Source: Streptomyces sp. 1331.2
GTDB taxonomy: Bacteria > Actinomycetota > Actinomycetes > Streptomycetales > Streptomycetaceae
Assembly: GCF_900199205.1 (NCBI RefSeq)
Contig: NZ_OBMJ01000001.1
Span: 1,736,001 to 1,800,000, forward strand
Reading direction: 5' to 3'
DNA: 64,000 nt
Shown: piece after piece, positions 16,736 through 27,640 of the stretch
Layout of the letters: each line of letters opens with the position of its first letter
Numbering within the stretch: position 1 is the stretch's first letter
Program-made: the position numbers and the translations under genes
Notes under the pieces: generated by a model
What the model saw: the letters and a program-made list of their open reading frames with translations, nothing else
Databases searched by the model: none
Told to the model about the DNA's origin: nothing

Positions 16736-17160
16736 AGACGTTCGCCGGTCCATCTTGAGGCAAGGCAGGGAGCCGACGGTGGAAGGACTGCCCAGCCACC
16801 GGGGCCGGAACCGCCGGTGCGCCTCGCACTGACACCGGAAGGAGCCACCCCGGGACAACTGGACGGCGCCCGGCGGCCCCGCTCGCACGACCTCCTGCAC
16901 GAACTCCCCCCGCTGGCGGCAGCACTGGCCCCACATGGGGGAAGATCACACCTGTCACCGTGAATCCGACACATCGGCTGGTCATCCCCCGGCGGGTCCC
17001 GTCGAAGGCCACGTCATCCACGTCGGATGGTTCGAGCAGGAGCAGGACGCGGACGAGGTGATGGTGTGCTCCTTCGTCCCGCTCCGCCTGGAGCTCCTGG
17101 TAATTCCCCCGAGGCCGAGGCCTCGGCCGCCGCCGAGTGGCTGACGACCTCGGCGCCCGC
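16727..17160 (+). pseudogene. Frameshifted DUF5994 gene, copy 1
   Basis: Translation in three successive frames follows the intact DUF5994 protein at 34619-35095. First PPGPEPPVRLALTPEGATPG to about 16930, then GHVIHVGWFEQEQDADEV to about 17110, then AEWLTTSAPAPANARTGTD. Two indels break it, and the start codon is not kept. The upstream 420 bp is shared with the intact copy, so the gene and its upstream region were duplicated together. Confidence 0.8.
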
Positions 17161-17362
17161 CCCGGCCAATGCCCGCACCGGCACCGACGCATCCGCAGCG
17201 CTCCGCTCGGATGCGGTCGGGCGCACCGGACGGCGGCCCGGCCTGACCAGGGCACGGGGGTGGGCACCGGGCCCCCTGGGGGCGGGCCGCGAGGGTCGGA
17301 CGGGTGCACGGCACGACAGGGCTCCGGTGGCGGACCCGGGATCGGACCTGGACAATCGGGTC

Positions 17363-17572
17363 ATGGCAAGCCTCGAAGCGAACCCCGGGACGGTGCATCT
17401 GGCCCACGAGGCGGGATATGTCAGCCCCGGCGTCGCGCTGGGCGAGTCGGTCAAGGGCATAGTTCGCATCGACGAGCGCGGATGGGTGCACGTCACTCAG
17501 GCGGACGGATCTCGGGTGTCGTTCCCGCCTCATGCCGTAGAACGCGTCAACTGGGGCGAGCCTGCTTCCTAG
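17363..17572 (+). CDS. Small hypothetical protein (69 residues)
   Basis: ATG 17363 opens a frame reading MASLEANPGTVHLAHEAGYV, with a conserved-looking core KGIVRIDERGWVHVTQADGS and a short C-terminus ending WGEPAS. Codon third positions are GC-rich as in real genes. The ribosome site is weak. I do not recognise the family. It sits between two broken DUF5994 genes, so it could be passenger DNA of the same element. Confidence 0.4.
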   Translation: MASLEANPGTVHLAHEAGYVSPGVALGESVKGIVRIDERGWVHVTQADGSRVSFPPHAVERVNWGEPAS

Positions 17573-17838
17573 ACGCCGGGGGTCCGCTCCTCGCCGTGGA
17601 TATGGGCTCACGTCTCCGGGACCGCTCATCGAGCAGCGGGTCGCACGAGCGACGATGCCGCCCTGTTCGCGATCGAATGGCGTTGAGAGACCGGCACCCC
17701 GCACGGGCTGTCCCCACCGGCCGGGTCGGCGGGGTACGGGCGGGGTACCGTGGGGATATGGGACGGCCCGGCCGCCGTTCCCCTTGGTCGGCCCTCGCTC
17801 GGCGGGGCCGGCGTGCGTCCACGGACAGATGGCGCGCC

Positions 17839-18250
17839 ATGTCGGACGAAACCGGTGCCGTGTTCCCGGGACTTCTGCCGGACCGGTTCCGGCAGGCCGC
17901 GAAGCCGGGGACCGTCCTGCTGCGTCTGGAGACCACACAGTCGCGCGAGGGTGTGCTCGACGGCGCATGGTGGCCGCGGTCACGGGACGTCGGCGCCGAA
18001 CTCCCCGGTTTGGTAAGGGCGTTGACTGAACACTCCGGCCCGCGGCGAGCGTCGGCCTGGACGCGGAAGCCTGGGACGACGTCCCGGCCCGCCTGGTCGT
18101 CGACGGCCGGTCGGTGCACATCGACCGGTATCCGGGTCGGCGACGACACCGTGATCGTCACGCGGGGCGACCGCGATCACTTCAGCCTGCTCGCCGTCCC
18201 CCCGCAGGCGAGCCTGGAGGCGGCCCTGGCCGCGATGGCCCGCGCGGGTG
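17839..18250 (+). pseudogene. Frameshifted DUF5994-like gene, copy 2
   Basis: ATG 17839 starts MSDETGAVFPGLLPDRF, then LDGAWWPRSRDVGAELPGLV matches the LDGAWWPRSHDL signature of the intact copy. Around 18040 the reading shifts (AWDDVPARLVVDGRSVHIDR) and near 18130 it shifts back (VGDDTVIVTRGDRDHFSLLA, then VPPQASLEAALAAMA). Two indels therefore inactivate it. It differs from copy 1 in sequence, so it is an older paralogue. Confidence 0.7.
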
Positions 18251-18359
18251 CCGGAACCGGACGGCGGAGCACGACCAGTACGCCGGCCAGTCCGACGATG
18301 TCGATGAATATCTTCCGCCGCCACAACGCCGTCTCCAGCGCGTCCAGTGACAGGTCGGC

Positions 18360-18541
18360 GCGCATGCGGGTCGTCGAAGCCGTCGCCCGAGCCCTGAACA
18401 CCAGCCTCACGGCGCCCGCGGGGACGTCTCCTGCGCCCTCGCCGCCCTGGCAGGCGACCAGCTCACGACCGTCTCCTCGCCGACCTTCCCCACGGCTACG
18501 CGCCGCTGTTCGGCCGCGCCGACCTCACCACCGCGGCTTGA
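18360..18541 (+). pseudogene. C-terminal fragment of a DUF2267 gene, frameshifted
   Basis: MRVVEAVARALNTSLTAPAG matches FVEAVARTLNTSLTAARWNA of the DUF2267 gene at 45652-46047. After a shift, DRLLADLPHGYAPLFGRADL matches its C-terminus and ends at TGA 18541. Only the last third of the gene is present, joined to the DUF5994-like relic. Confidence 0.75.
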
Positions 18542-18882
18542 CCCGGACCGGGCAATGGCCGTCACCGGTACCGTGCGGAAGCTCGCCCAACGGGCAGCAC
18601 CGCGCATTCGCAGCGGCCGCCACGCCAGGTTCAGGGTCGACCTGAACGCCTGGTCGGGCAGGGTCGCGATTCTGGCGCGCGCGGCGGCGGCCCGGGGGGG
18701 TTGCCGCCGCCGCGCAGCGACAGATTACCTCACACCCGGACGCCGCAAAATCTATGCTCGCCGGAGTAGACATTCCTTGTGGGCGGGTCTAGCGTTTCGC
18801 TCGTAGACAGGAGTCGGCGATACCGGCCAGACAGGGTCTGCACTTTGAACGGTGCAACTCCCGATCATGGAAGTAGCACCTG

Positions 18883-19545
18883 ATGAGCGACGTGACTGTC
18901 TCCGTTGAGGCGGTTGAAGAGGTCCGGCCGGTCGAGCCGCCGGCGGACCTGTTGGACGACCAGTTGATCGCCCAGCTGGTCGACCGGGCCCGGGCGGGTG
19001 GCCTGCAGCTGACCGGTGAGGGCGGGCTGCCGCAGCAGCTGACCAGGCGCGTGCTGGAGTCCGCCCTGGAGGGCGAGATCACCGACCACCTCGGATACGA
19101 GAAGCACGACCCGGCCGGGGCGGGCAGCGGGAACTCGCGCAACGGAGTACGGCCGAAGACCGTCCTGACCGAGGTCGGCCCGGTCGAGATCGAGGTGCCT
19201 CGCGACCGGGAGGGCAGCTTCGAGCCGCAGATCGTCAAGAAGCGGCAGCGCCGCCTGACCGGCGTGGACGAGAGATGGTGCTGTCGCTGTCCGCGCCCGG
19301 CCTGACGCACGGCGACATCTCCGCCCACCTGGCGGAGGTCTACGGCGCGAGCGTGTCCAAGACACCATCTCCACCATCATCCTCGGCCTGTGGGCCGGCG
19401 ACGGCGGCGAGGGCGTCAAGTACTGGCTCCAGGTGCTGACAGAGATCAAGAACCGGGGCGTCCAGGCGGCGTCCAGGACGTGTGCATGGTCGTCTGCGAC
19501 GGCCTGACGGGCCTGCCCGAAGCCATCGAGACGGTATGGCCGCCG
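18883..19545 (+). pseudogene. IS256-family transposase remnant (frameshifted, 3' truncated)
   Basis: The first 130 codons read as the N-terminus of an IS256-type mutator transposase (GLPQQLTRRVLESALEGEIT, then DHLGYEKHDPAGAGSGNSRN). A shift near 19270 leads to MVLSLSAPGLTHGDISAHLA and another to KYWLQVLTEIKNRGVQ and VCDGLTGLPEAIETVWP. That is the RNase-H-like core up to the conserved GLKGLPEAI box, after which it ends. The C-terminal half and the catalytic Glu are missing. I saw no terminal inverted repeats. Confidence 0.85.
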
Positions 19546-19689
19546 GCGATCACCCAGACATGCGGGTCGGCCGAGCCCAGGCTGCGTGGCTCCAGCCGCC
19601 CACAGGCGGGGAACCAAGGTGAGCAACTCTGACGAGGCCATGAGCGCGGGTGGCCGATTTCGGGGATGGCCGCCTGGCGAGCAAACCGG

Positions 19690-20472
19690 TCAGAGGGCGA
19701 CGGTCGCGGTGTTGATGACGCATTTGCGGCCGTGCTTGGCTGACCGCACGCCGGGCACCGCAGCCCAACTGAGGCAGGTGCTGCTGTCCGCCTTCGCGAA
19801 AGTGACCGTCGTGTGCGAGAAGGAGAGCGGACCGGCGTACGGAGCGCCGTCGTAGTTCTCGATGTAGAACATCACGCGGTCCTGGGCCTGGCCCTGGAGG
19901 TCGAAGCTGAAGGAGACTCGCTTCCCCTTGTCGCCGATGGTCTGGACCCACTGGCCACTGGCCGACTCCAGTTTCAGGTCGACCTCCAACTTGTCACCGG
20001 GCTTCACCAGCATTGCCGCTCCCGAGAAGCATCCCTGGTCCCCGGGCTGGCTCCCCAGCGTGTTGACATACTGTCCGGAGATCCACCACGAGGAGTACGC
20101 TTCAGCAGGCTTGCCCGCCGCAGGCGCGCAACTCGGCCCCCAGGTCAGGACCGGCTGCAGCACCCCCTTGCCAATCGGCTCGAAGTTCACCCCGTTGTCG
20201 ACGGGCTCGAGTCCGGGCCAGAGGAAGGTGGTGCCGACCTTGGACGGCATCGGCGGGACCACGAAGCTGGTCGACAGCCCGACGATCTGGTTCGAGGCCG
20301 GGGTATAGAGATTCACCCGGCCTTGGTTGTGAACCGATCCCGCAGTGCCACCTGCCTTGTCCGCCCCACCTCCGGGGCTCACGGAGGCCTTGGCCGTGGT
20401 GCCGGCGAGTATCGACGCCGCGAACGTCACGAATCCTGCGCAGACGGTGGCCCATTTCCTCGCACGCATCAT
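19690..20472 (-). CDS. Secreted beta-rich protein of unknown function
   Basis: About 260 residues with a signal peptide: basic MRARKWATVCAGFVTFAASI, a hydrophobic core and a likely cut after TTAKA. The mature part is rich in beta-type sequence (TSFVVPPMPSKVGTTFLWPG, AYSSWWISGQYVN, DRVMFYIENYDGAPYAG) and has four or five cysteines. This recalls secreted lectin-like beta-sandwich proteins of Streptomyces and fungi, but I cannot name a family. Three ATGs in a row (20475, 20472, 20469) compete; GGAAG favours 20472 or 20469. A perfect CATAAC-N5-GTTATG palindrome lies 79-95 bp upstream. Confidence 0.65.
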   Translation of the reverse strand: MMRARKWATVCAGFVTFAASILAGTTAKASVSPGGGADKAGGTAGSVHNQGRVNLYTPASNQIVGLSTSFVVPPMPSKVGTTFLWPGLEPVDNGVNFEPIGKGVLQPVLTWGPSCAPAAGKPAEAYSSWWISGQYVNTLGSQPGDQGCFSGAAMLVKPGDKLEVDLKLESASGQWVQTIGDKGKRVSFSFDLQGQAQDRVMFYIENYDGAPYAGPLSFSHTTVTFAKADSSTCLSWAAVPGVRSAKHGRKCVINTATVAL

Positions 20473-20550
20473 CATCACTTCCATGGGTGGGTGGCGGCCT
20501 CCAGGACAGGATGCTGAGCAGGCGGGTGGCTCCGCCAGCATCCATTTCCC

Positions 20551-20567
20551 CATAACGACGTGTTATG
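20551..20567. promoter_or_regulatory. LysR-type palindrome before the secreted-protein gene
   Basis: CATAACGACGTGTTATG is a perfect 6-5-6 inverted repeat that contains the T-N11-A signature of LysR-type sites. Related sites lie at 20824-20840 and 30482-30498. Confidence 0.65.
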
Positions 20568-20823
20568 AGGCGCCCCGCCGTCCCGACCCCGCCCCCGCCC
20601 CGACTACTCGGACACCCGCTGAACGCACGTGTCCGAGGAAGCTCAGCTTGCGGGCGGTCTCGGTGAGCCGGCTCTTGGAAACCGCATCACCACCAACTAC
20701 CACCGCCACGCCTGGTACGCCGTCAACGCACCGAACCCTCCCGCCCGATAACTCAGGCCTCGGCAGCGACAGTTCGACCCCGGGCACGTCTACGACATCT
20801 ACGGCGAGGTCCCGTGCGAAGGC
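20568..20823. other. Spacer with a short coding-like fragment
   Basis: Between the two palindromes a plus-strand stretch reads GNRITTNYHRHAWYAVNAPN and stops at 20751. It has coding-type base bias but no start or recognised family. It may be the scar of a lost gene. Confidence 0.3.
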
Positions 20824-20840
20824 CATAACACGATGTGATG
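20824..20840. promoter_or_regulatory. LysR-type palindrome before the oligopeptide ABC operon
   Basis: CATAACACGATGTGATG (arms CATAAC and GTGATG, 5-nt spacer) lies 83 bp before the first gene's GTG. CACGATGTGA (20829-20838) recurs inverted as TCACATCGTG at 20901-20910 just before the ribosome site, giving either a second half-operator or a leader hairpin. Confidence 0.65.
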
Positions 20841-20922
20841 GTGCACTGGGATCTTCTGGGACGTCCCCCGGTCGGTCACTCTTCTCCCACGCATGAAATG
20901 TCACATCGTGCAAGGAGAAGAC

Positions 20923-22608
20923 GTGAGACAGCGAAGAGTCGGGCTGGCCCTCGGTGCGGCCCTGGGGCTGCTGTCGGTTGCCGGGTGCACGGGATCCGAC
21001 AGCGGCGTCGCCGGCGGACCGAGTGCGGCCCCGGTGAAGGGCGGCACGCTTCACGTGCTGTCCACCCTCGACCTGGAGCATCTCGACCCGGCACGTAACT
21101 ACGTCACGTCCTCGCAGGACGTGAGCCGGCTGATCTACCGGACGCTGACCACCTTCGCCGCCGCGCCGGGGCAGGCGGGCGGGAAGATCGTGCCCGACCT
21201 GGCCACCGACACCGGGCGCCCCAGCGACGGTGCCAGGACCTGGACCTTCACGCTCAAGCCCGGTGTGAAGTTCGAGGACGGCCGGCCGATCACCAGCGCG
21301 GACGTCAAGTACGGCGTGGAGCGGACCTTCGCCGCCGAGCTGCCCGAAGGCCCCCCGTACGCCCGGATGTGGCTGGTGGGTGGCGACAGCTACAAGGGGC
21401 CGTACAAGGATCCCGCCGGGCTCGCCTCGATCGAGACCCCCGACGACAACACCGTCGTCTTCCATCTCAAGCAGCCGGTGGCCGACTTCGGCTCGGCGGC
21501 GTCGCTGCCGATGTTCGCCCCGGTACCGCAGGACAAGGACACCGGCGTCAACTACGACTCCCGCCCGTTCTCCTCCGGCCCGTACAAGATCGACGGCTTC
21601 GACCCCAAGAAGCAGCTCACCCTGGTCCGCAACACCGACTGGGACCCGGCCGCCGACACCGTCCGCAAAGCCATGCCCGACAAGGTCGTCATCGACCTGG
21701 GCCTGGACGCCGCCGTGGTCGACCAGCGGCTGATCGCCGGCCAGGGGGAGGACGCGAACGCGGTCGCGATGGAGCCGATCGGCCCGGCCTCGGTCGGGCG
21801 GGTGCTGAACGACCCGCGGCTGAAGAGCCGGCTGGTCACCGGCGACTCGATCAACACCCGCTACCTGAGCATCAACACCAGGCACAAGCCGCTCGACGAC
21901 GTCCGGGTGCGCCAGGCCGTCGCCTACGCGCTGGACAAGGACGCCCTGCGCACCACCCGCGGCGGCCCGATCGCCGGCGACCTGGCGACCAGCCTACTGC
22001 CACCGTCCCTCGGCTACCCGGCCGAGGACCCCTACCCGAGCAAGGACGGCAAGGGTGATCCGGACAAGGCCAAGGCGCTGCTCGCCGATGCGGGCCACGC
22101 CTCCGACCTCACCCTGACCCTCGACGCCCCCGCCACGGCCACCGGCAAGGCACAGGCCGAGGCGGTCCAGGCCTCGCTCGGCCGGGCCGGCATCACCGTG
22201 AAGATCAACGAGATCAGCTCCTCCGCCTTCTACAGCACCGTCGGCAACACCTCCCAGGAGCACGACCTGGTGATCGCCGGCTGGTCCCCGGACTGGCCCG
22301 GCGCCTCGACGTACCTGCCGATCGTGTTCGACGGCCGCCTGATCACCGCCCAGGGCAACAACAACTACGCGCAGTACGACTCCCCGACCGTCGACGCGCA
22401 GATCGACACGATCGCCGCCATGGGCGACCCGGCCGCGGCCCAGGCGGCGTACGGCCAGCTGGCCGAGCAGATCATGCGGGACGCCCCGGTGGTGCCGTTC
22501 CTGTGGGACAAGGCGCCGATCCTCGTCGGTCCGAACGTCACCGGAGCGTACGGGCAGGTCGCCTATGTCGGCAGGCTCGACCTGGTCTCCCTGGGGTTGC
22601 GCAAGTGA
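20923..22608 (+). CDS. Oligopeptide ABC transporter, substrate-binding lipoprotein (SBP family 5)
   Basis: This 561-residue protein has a lipoprotein signal: VRQRRVGLALGAALGLLSVA then GC (lipobox SVAGC). The mature part is a family 5 solute-binding protein (DppA/OppA type) with LDPARNYVTSSQDVSRLIYR and the later TFTLKPGVKFEDGRPITSAD signature. Anchored outside the membrane, it would capture peptides for the transporter encoded downstream. GTG 20923 has AAGGAGAAG just upstream; the ATG at 20893 would place extra residues before the signal. The next gene overlaps by GTGA. Confidence 0.92.
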   Translation: MRQRRVGLALGAALGLLSVAGCTGSDSGVAGGPSAAPVKGGTLHVLSTLDLEHLDPARNYVTSSQDVSRLIYRTLTTFAAAPGQAGGKIVPDLATDTGRPSDGARTWTFTLKPGVKFEDGRPITSADVKYGVERTFAAELPEGPPYARMWLVGGDSYKGPYKDPAGLASIETPDDNTVVFHLKQPVADFGSAASLPMFAPVPQDKDTGVNYDSRPFSSGPYKIDGFDPKKQLTLVRNTDWDPAADTVRKAMPDKVVIDLGLDAAVVDQRLIAGQGEDANAVAMEPIGPASVGRVLNDPRLKSRLVTGDSINTRYLSINTRHKPLDDVRVRQAVAYALDKDALRTTRGGPIAGDLATSLLPPSLGYPAEDPYPSKDGKGDPDKAKALLADAGHASDLTLTLDAPATATGKAQAEAVQASLGRAGITVKINEISSSAFYSTVGNTSQEHDLVIAGWSPDWPGASTYLPIVFDGRLITAQGNNNYAQYDSPTVDAQIDTIAAMGDPAAAQAAYGQLAEQIMRDAPVVPFLWDKAPILVGPNVTGAYGQVAYVGRLDLVSLGLRK

Positions 22609-23482
22609 CCGTCATCCGAAGGCTGTTGGCCCAGCGCTCGGCGGTCCTGGCGCTGGCCGTGGTGGCCGGGCTGGTCCTGGTCGCGCTCGCCGCGCCATTG
22701 ATCACCTGGATCGCCGGGAGCTCGCCGACGGCCTTCCACGGCGACGCGGTGGACCCGGCGCTCGGCGGCCTGCCGCGGGGCGCGGCGGGCGGGATCAGCG
22801 CCCGGCACTGGCTGGGCGTGGAGCCCGTCAACGGCCGGGACGTGCTCGCCCGGGTGGTGTACGGCGCACAGGTGTCCCTGCTGATCGCCGTGCTCGCCAC
22901 CGTGTTCTCGGTGGTGGTGGGCACGGCGCTGGGCCTGGTCGCCGGGTTCTTCGGCGGGTGGGTCGACACCGCGATCGGACGCACCATGGACCTGCTGCTG
23001 TCCTTCCCCAGCCTGATCTTCATGATCGCGCTGATCTCGGCGGCGCCGGGCACGGACCGCCGGTTGCTGCTGGTCGTGGTCCTCGGCTTCTTCGGCTGGC
23101 CGTACGTCGGCCGGATCGTGCGCGGGCAGGCGATGGTGCTCGCGCGGGGCGAGTTCGTCGCGGCCGCCCGGGTGCTCGGCGCCTCCCGCCGGGCGCTGCT
23201 GCTGCGCGAGGTGCTGCCCAACCTGACCGGACCGGTGCTGGTGGTGGCGACCATGTCGATCCCCGGCTACATCGCCACCGAGGCCGGCCTGTCCTTCCTC
23301 GGCGTTGGCGTCCAGGCCCCCACCGCCTCCTGGGGCCAGATGATCGCCACCGCGGTGCCCTGGTACGCCGCCGACCCTGCCTACTTCCTGATCCCCGGCG
23401 TCTTCCTGTTCGTCACCGTGCTCGCCTTCAACGTGCTCGGCGACGCCGTCCGTGACGCGCTCGACCCCCGGAGCCAGCGACG

Positions 23483-23486
<4 letters not shown>
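22605..23486 (+). CDS. Oligopeptide ABC transporter permease (DppC/OppC-like)
   Basis: This 293-residue inner-membrane protein has six helices and a BPD_transp_1 domain. The first helix follows MTVIRRLLAQRSAVLAL and a periplasmic loop contains GISARHWLGVEPVNGRDVLA, typical of the C-type permease. The EAA-like loop (ARVLGASRRALLLREVLPNL) contacts the ATPases. It starts at GTG 22605, inside the stop of the previous gene, and overlaps the next by ATGA, so all units are made in step. Confidence 0.92.
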
Positions 23487-24471
<985 letters not shown>

Positions 24472-24475
<4 letters not shown>

Positions 24476-25284
24476 CCCTGCTGACAGTACGTGACCTGGC
24501 CGTGGAGTTCCGCTCCGGAGTCCGCGCCGTGGACGGTCTCGACCTCGACCTGGACGCGGGGCAGGTGCTCGGCGTGGTCGGCGAGTCCGGCAGCGGCAAG
24601 TCGGTCACCAGCCTGGCCGTCCTCGGCCTGCTGCGTGACGCCCGAGTCAGCGGCGAGATCCACTTCGACGGTCGGGAGCTGACCGCACTCGACCAGCGCT
24701 CGCTGCGCCGACTGCGAGGCAACCGGATCGCGATGGTCTTCCAGGACCCGCTGTCCTGCCTCAACCCGTACTACTCGGTGGCCTTCCAGATCGCCGAGGC
24801 CTACCGGGCGCACCACCGCGCCGGACGCAGAGCGGCGCACCGGGTCGCGGTGCGCATGCTGGACCGGGTCGGCATCCCCGAGCCGGAACGACGGGCCCGC
24901 TCGTACCCGCACGAGTTCTCCGGCGGAATGCGCCAGCGCGTGATGATCGCGATGGCGCTGTGCCTGGAACCCGACCTGCTGATCGCCGACGAGCCGACCA
25001 CCGCGCTCGACGTCACCGTGCAGGCGCAGATCCTCCAACTGCTGCGCGAGCTACGGGAGGAGGCCGGCACGGCCATCATGCTCATCACCCACGACATGGG
25101 CGTGGTCGCCGGGCTGGCCGACCAAGTCGTGGTGATGCACCAGGGCCGCGCCGTCGAACGCGGCCCGGTGCGCGACGTCTTCCAGCGGCCGCGGGAGCCG
25201 TACACCCGCGGCCTGCTCGCCTGCGTCCCGCGCATCGACGGACCCCTGCCGGACCGGCTGCCCACCCTGGGAGCCACCACATGA
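24472..25284 (+). CDS. Oligopeptide ABC transporter ATPase (DppD/OppD-like)
   Basis: This 270-residue ABC ATPase has Walker A GESGSGKS at about residues 38-45, Q-loop [15 protein letters not shown], signature FSGGMRQRV, Walker [13 protein letters not shown] and H-loop ITHDMGVV. The C-terminal oligopeptide extension is short ([16 protein letters not shown]). It overlaps both neighbours by ATGA. Confidence 0.92.
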
Positions 25285-26318
25285 GCGAGCGAGCCATCAG
25301 GAGGAGCACGGTGAGTGAGGCGGACCGGCGGGCAGCGGAAGGAGGCGGTCGCACCGTTCTGCTCGAAACGCGGAACCTCGTCAAGCGCTTCCCGGTCCGC
25401 CACGGTCTGACGCGGCGGCTGGCCGGCCACGTCGCAGCCGTCGACGGAGTCTCCCTGACCGTCGGGCCCGGCGAGACCCTCGGCCTGGTCGGCGAATCCG
25501 GATGCGGCAAGTCCACCGTCGCCAAACTGATCACCCGCCTGGAACGGCCCACCTCGGGCAGTATCCACTTCGCCGGGCAAGACCTGGCCGGGTTGGACGA
25601 GACGGCCCTGCGCCCGCTCCGCCGCGAGCTGCAGATGGTCTTCCAGGATCCCTTCTCCTCGCTCAACCCCCGCCAGAGCGTCCGCCAGATCCTCACCGCA
25701 CCCTCCCGCTACCAGGGCCTCGAACCCGGCGAACCGGTCGAGGAGTTGCTGACCCGGGTCGGGCTGCGACCGGAACACGCAGACCGGAACCCCCACGAGT
25801 TCTCCGGCGGACAGGCCCAACGCATCGGCATCGCACGGGCGTTGGCCCTGCGCCCGAAGCTGGTGGTGTGCGACGAACCGGTCTCGGCCCTCGACGTCTC
25901 GGTCCAGGCGCAGATCCTCAACCTGCTCAAGGACCTGCAGGACGAGTACGGGCTGAGTTACCTGTTCATCGCGCACGACCTCGGCGCCGTGCGCCAGATC
26001 AGCACCCGGATCGCCGTGATGTACCTCGGATCGGTCGTCGAAACCGCCGACCGCGACACCCTGTTCGCCCACCCCGCGCACCCGTACACCCACGCCCTGC
26101 TGTCCGCCGTGCCCCTGCCCGACCCGGACGCCGAACGCGGGCGGGAGCGGATCGTGCTCCACGGCGACCTGCCCAGCCCGCTCGACCCGCCCAGCGGCTG
26201 CCGCTTCCGCACCCGCTGCCCCAAGGCCGGTGAACTCTGCGCCGCCGAACGCCCCGAGCTGCGGACGATCGCCCTCGGACAGCAAGTCGCCTGCCACTAC
26301 CCCGAGAGGACGCCGTGA
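25281..26318 (+). CDS. Oligopeptide ABC transporter ATPase (DppF/OppF-like)
   Basis: This 345-residue ABC ATPase has Walker [11 protein letters not shown]-loop [16 protein letters not shown], signature [15 protein letters not shown], Walker [15 protein letters not shown] and H-loop IAHDLGAV. The full oligo_HPY C-terminal domain is present, with the cysteines of [15 protein letters not shown] that in homologues bind an iron-sulfur cluster. It pairs with the DppD-like ATPase. An internal GTG near 25311 could be an alternative start. The next gene starts inside its stop. Confidence 0.92.
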   Translation: MSERAIRRSTVSEADRRAAEGGGRTVLLETRNLVKRFPVRHGLTRRLAGHVAAVDGVSLTVGPGETLGLVGESGCGKSTVAKLITRLERPTSGSIHFAGQDLAGLDETALRPLRRELQMVFQDPFSSLNPRQSVRQILTAPSRYQGLEPGEPVEELLTRVGLRPEHADRNPHEFSGGQAQRIGIARALALRPKLVVCDEPVSALDVSVQAQILNLLKDLQDEYGLSYLFIAHDLGAVRQISTRIAVMYLGSVVETADRDTLFAHPAHPYTHALLSAVPLPDPDAERGRERIVLHGDLPSPLDPPSGCRFRTRCPKAGELCAAERPELRTIALGQQVACHYPERTP

Positions 26319-27598
26319 TCCGCGCCCAGTACCGGCTGTCCGGGCTCGCCATCACCGACCACGCCTTCGACGTGCCGCTCGACCACACCGACCCCGCGCG
26401 GGGAACCACCGAGGTGTTCGCCCGGGAGGTCGTCGATCCGGCGCGGGCCGACGACCGGCTGCCCTGGCTGCTCTACCTCCAAGGCGGCCCGGGCGGGAAG
26501 TCCCCCCGCCCGCTGAACGCCACCTCCGGCTGGCTCGGCCACGCGCTCAGGAGCCACCGGGTGCTGCTGCTGGACCAACGTGGCACCGGCCGCTCCACAC
26601 CGCTGACCGCCAGGACCGCCGCCCGGTTCCCCTCGGCCGGCGCGCTGGCCGACCACCTCGCCCGTTTCCGCGCCGACTCGATCGTCGCCGACGCCGAACT
26701 GATCCGCCGCCAACTATGCGGCGACGAGCCATGGGAGACCCTCGGACAGAGCTATGGCGGCTTCGTCACCCTTAGCTACCTCTCCTTCGCCCCCGAAGGC
26801 CTGCGCGCCTGCTACATCACCGGCGGCCTGCCCGGCCTCGACACCACCGCCGACGACGTCTACGCGGCCACGTACCCCCGGGTCCGGGAGAAGACGACCG
26901 CGTACTACGCCCGCTACCCCGGCGACCGCCAACTCGTGTGCAGGCTGGCCGATCTCCTCGACCGGAGCCCGGTCCACCTGCCCGACGGCGACCGGCTCAC
27001 GGTACGACGGCTGCGCACCCTCGGCCTGATGCTCGGCATGGGAGACGGCTTCGAGCGCCTGCACTGGCTGCTCGACGAGGCACTCGACCTCGACGGCGAG
27101 CCCTCGGCCACCTTCCTGCACCAGGTGATGAACCTGACCGCCTTCACCGACAACCCGCTCTTCGCCGCCCTCCAGGAGTCGATCTACGGCCGCCCCGGAG
27201 CCGCCACCGGCTGGGCCGCCGCCCGGGCGATGGCCACCCGTCCCGAGTTCGCCGAGGACGCCGACCCCCTGCTGTTCACCGGCGAGATGTTCCACCCCTG
27301 GACGTTCGAGGAGATCACCGGGCTGCGCCCGTTCGCCGAGGCCGTCCACCTGCTCGCCGAACGCACCGACTGGCCCGCCCTGTACGACCCGGTCCGACTC
27401 GCCGCGAACCGGGTCCCGATCGCCGCCGCCATCTACCACGACGACATGTACGTGGACGCCGGCCTGTCCCTGCGCACCGCCCGCACGGTCGGCTCCCTGC
27501 GCACCTGGGTCACCAACGAGTGGGAGCACGACGGGGTCACCGCCTCCGGCGACCGCGTCCTCGCCCGCCTGATGGACCTTGCCGCCGCGCGCATCTGA
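26315..27598 (+). CDS. Proline-iminopeptidase-like alpha/beta hydrolase (peptidase S33)
   Basis: This 427-residue cytoplasmic serine peptidase would release N-terminal proline-like residues from peptides. The oxyanion loop is LQGGPGG (55-61), followed by [11 protein letters not shown] (85-94). The nucleophile is Ser146 in GQSYGG, and a C-terminal EWEHDGV holds the catalytic His. GTG 26315 overlaps the transporter ATPase gene by GTGA. Being the sixth gene of the peptide-uptake operon, it very probably processes imported peptides, which suggests proline-rich substrates. Confidence 0.9.
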   Translation: MIRAQYRLSGLAITDHAFDVPLDHTDPARGTTEVFAREVVDPARADDRLPWLLYLQGGPGGKSPRPLNATSGWLGHALRSHRVLLLDQRGTGRSTPLTARTAARFPSAGALADHLARFRADSIVADAELIRRQLCGDEPWETLGQSYGGFVTLSYLSFAPEGLRACYITGGLPGLDTTADDVYAATYPRVREKTTAYYARYPGDRQLVCRLADLLDRSPVHLPDGDRLTVRRLRTLGLMLGMGDGFERLHWLLDEALDLDGEPSATFLHQVMNLTAFTDNPLFAALQESIYGRPGAATGWAAARAMATRPEFAEDADPLLFTGEMFHPWTFEEITGLRPFAEAVHLLAERTDWPALYDPVRLAANRVPIAAAIYHDDMYVDAGLSLRTARTVGSLRTWVTNEWEHDGVTASGDRVLARLMDLAAARI

Positions 27599-27640
27599 TC
27601 CCCCACCACCCCGCCCCCGCGGTGGGAAAGGAACGAAGAG

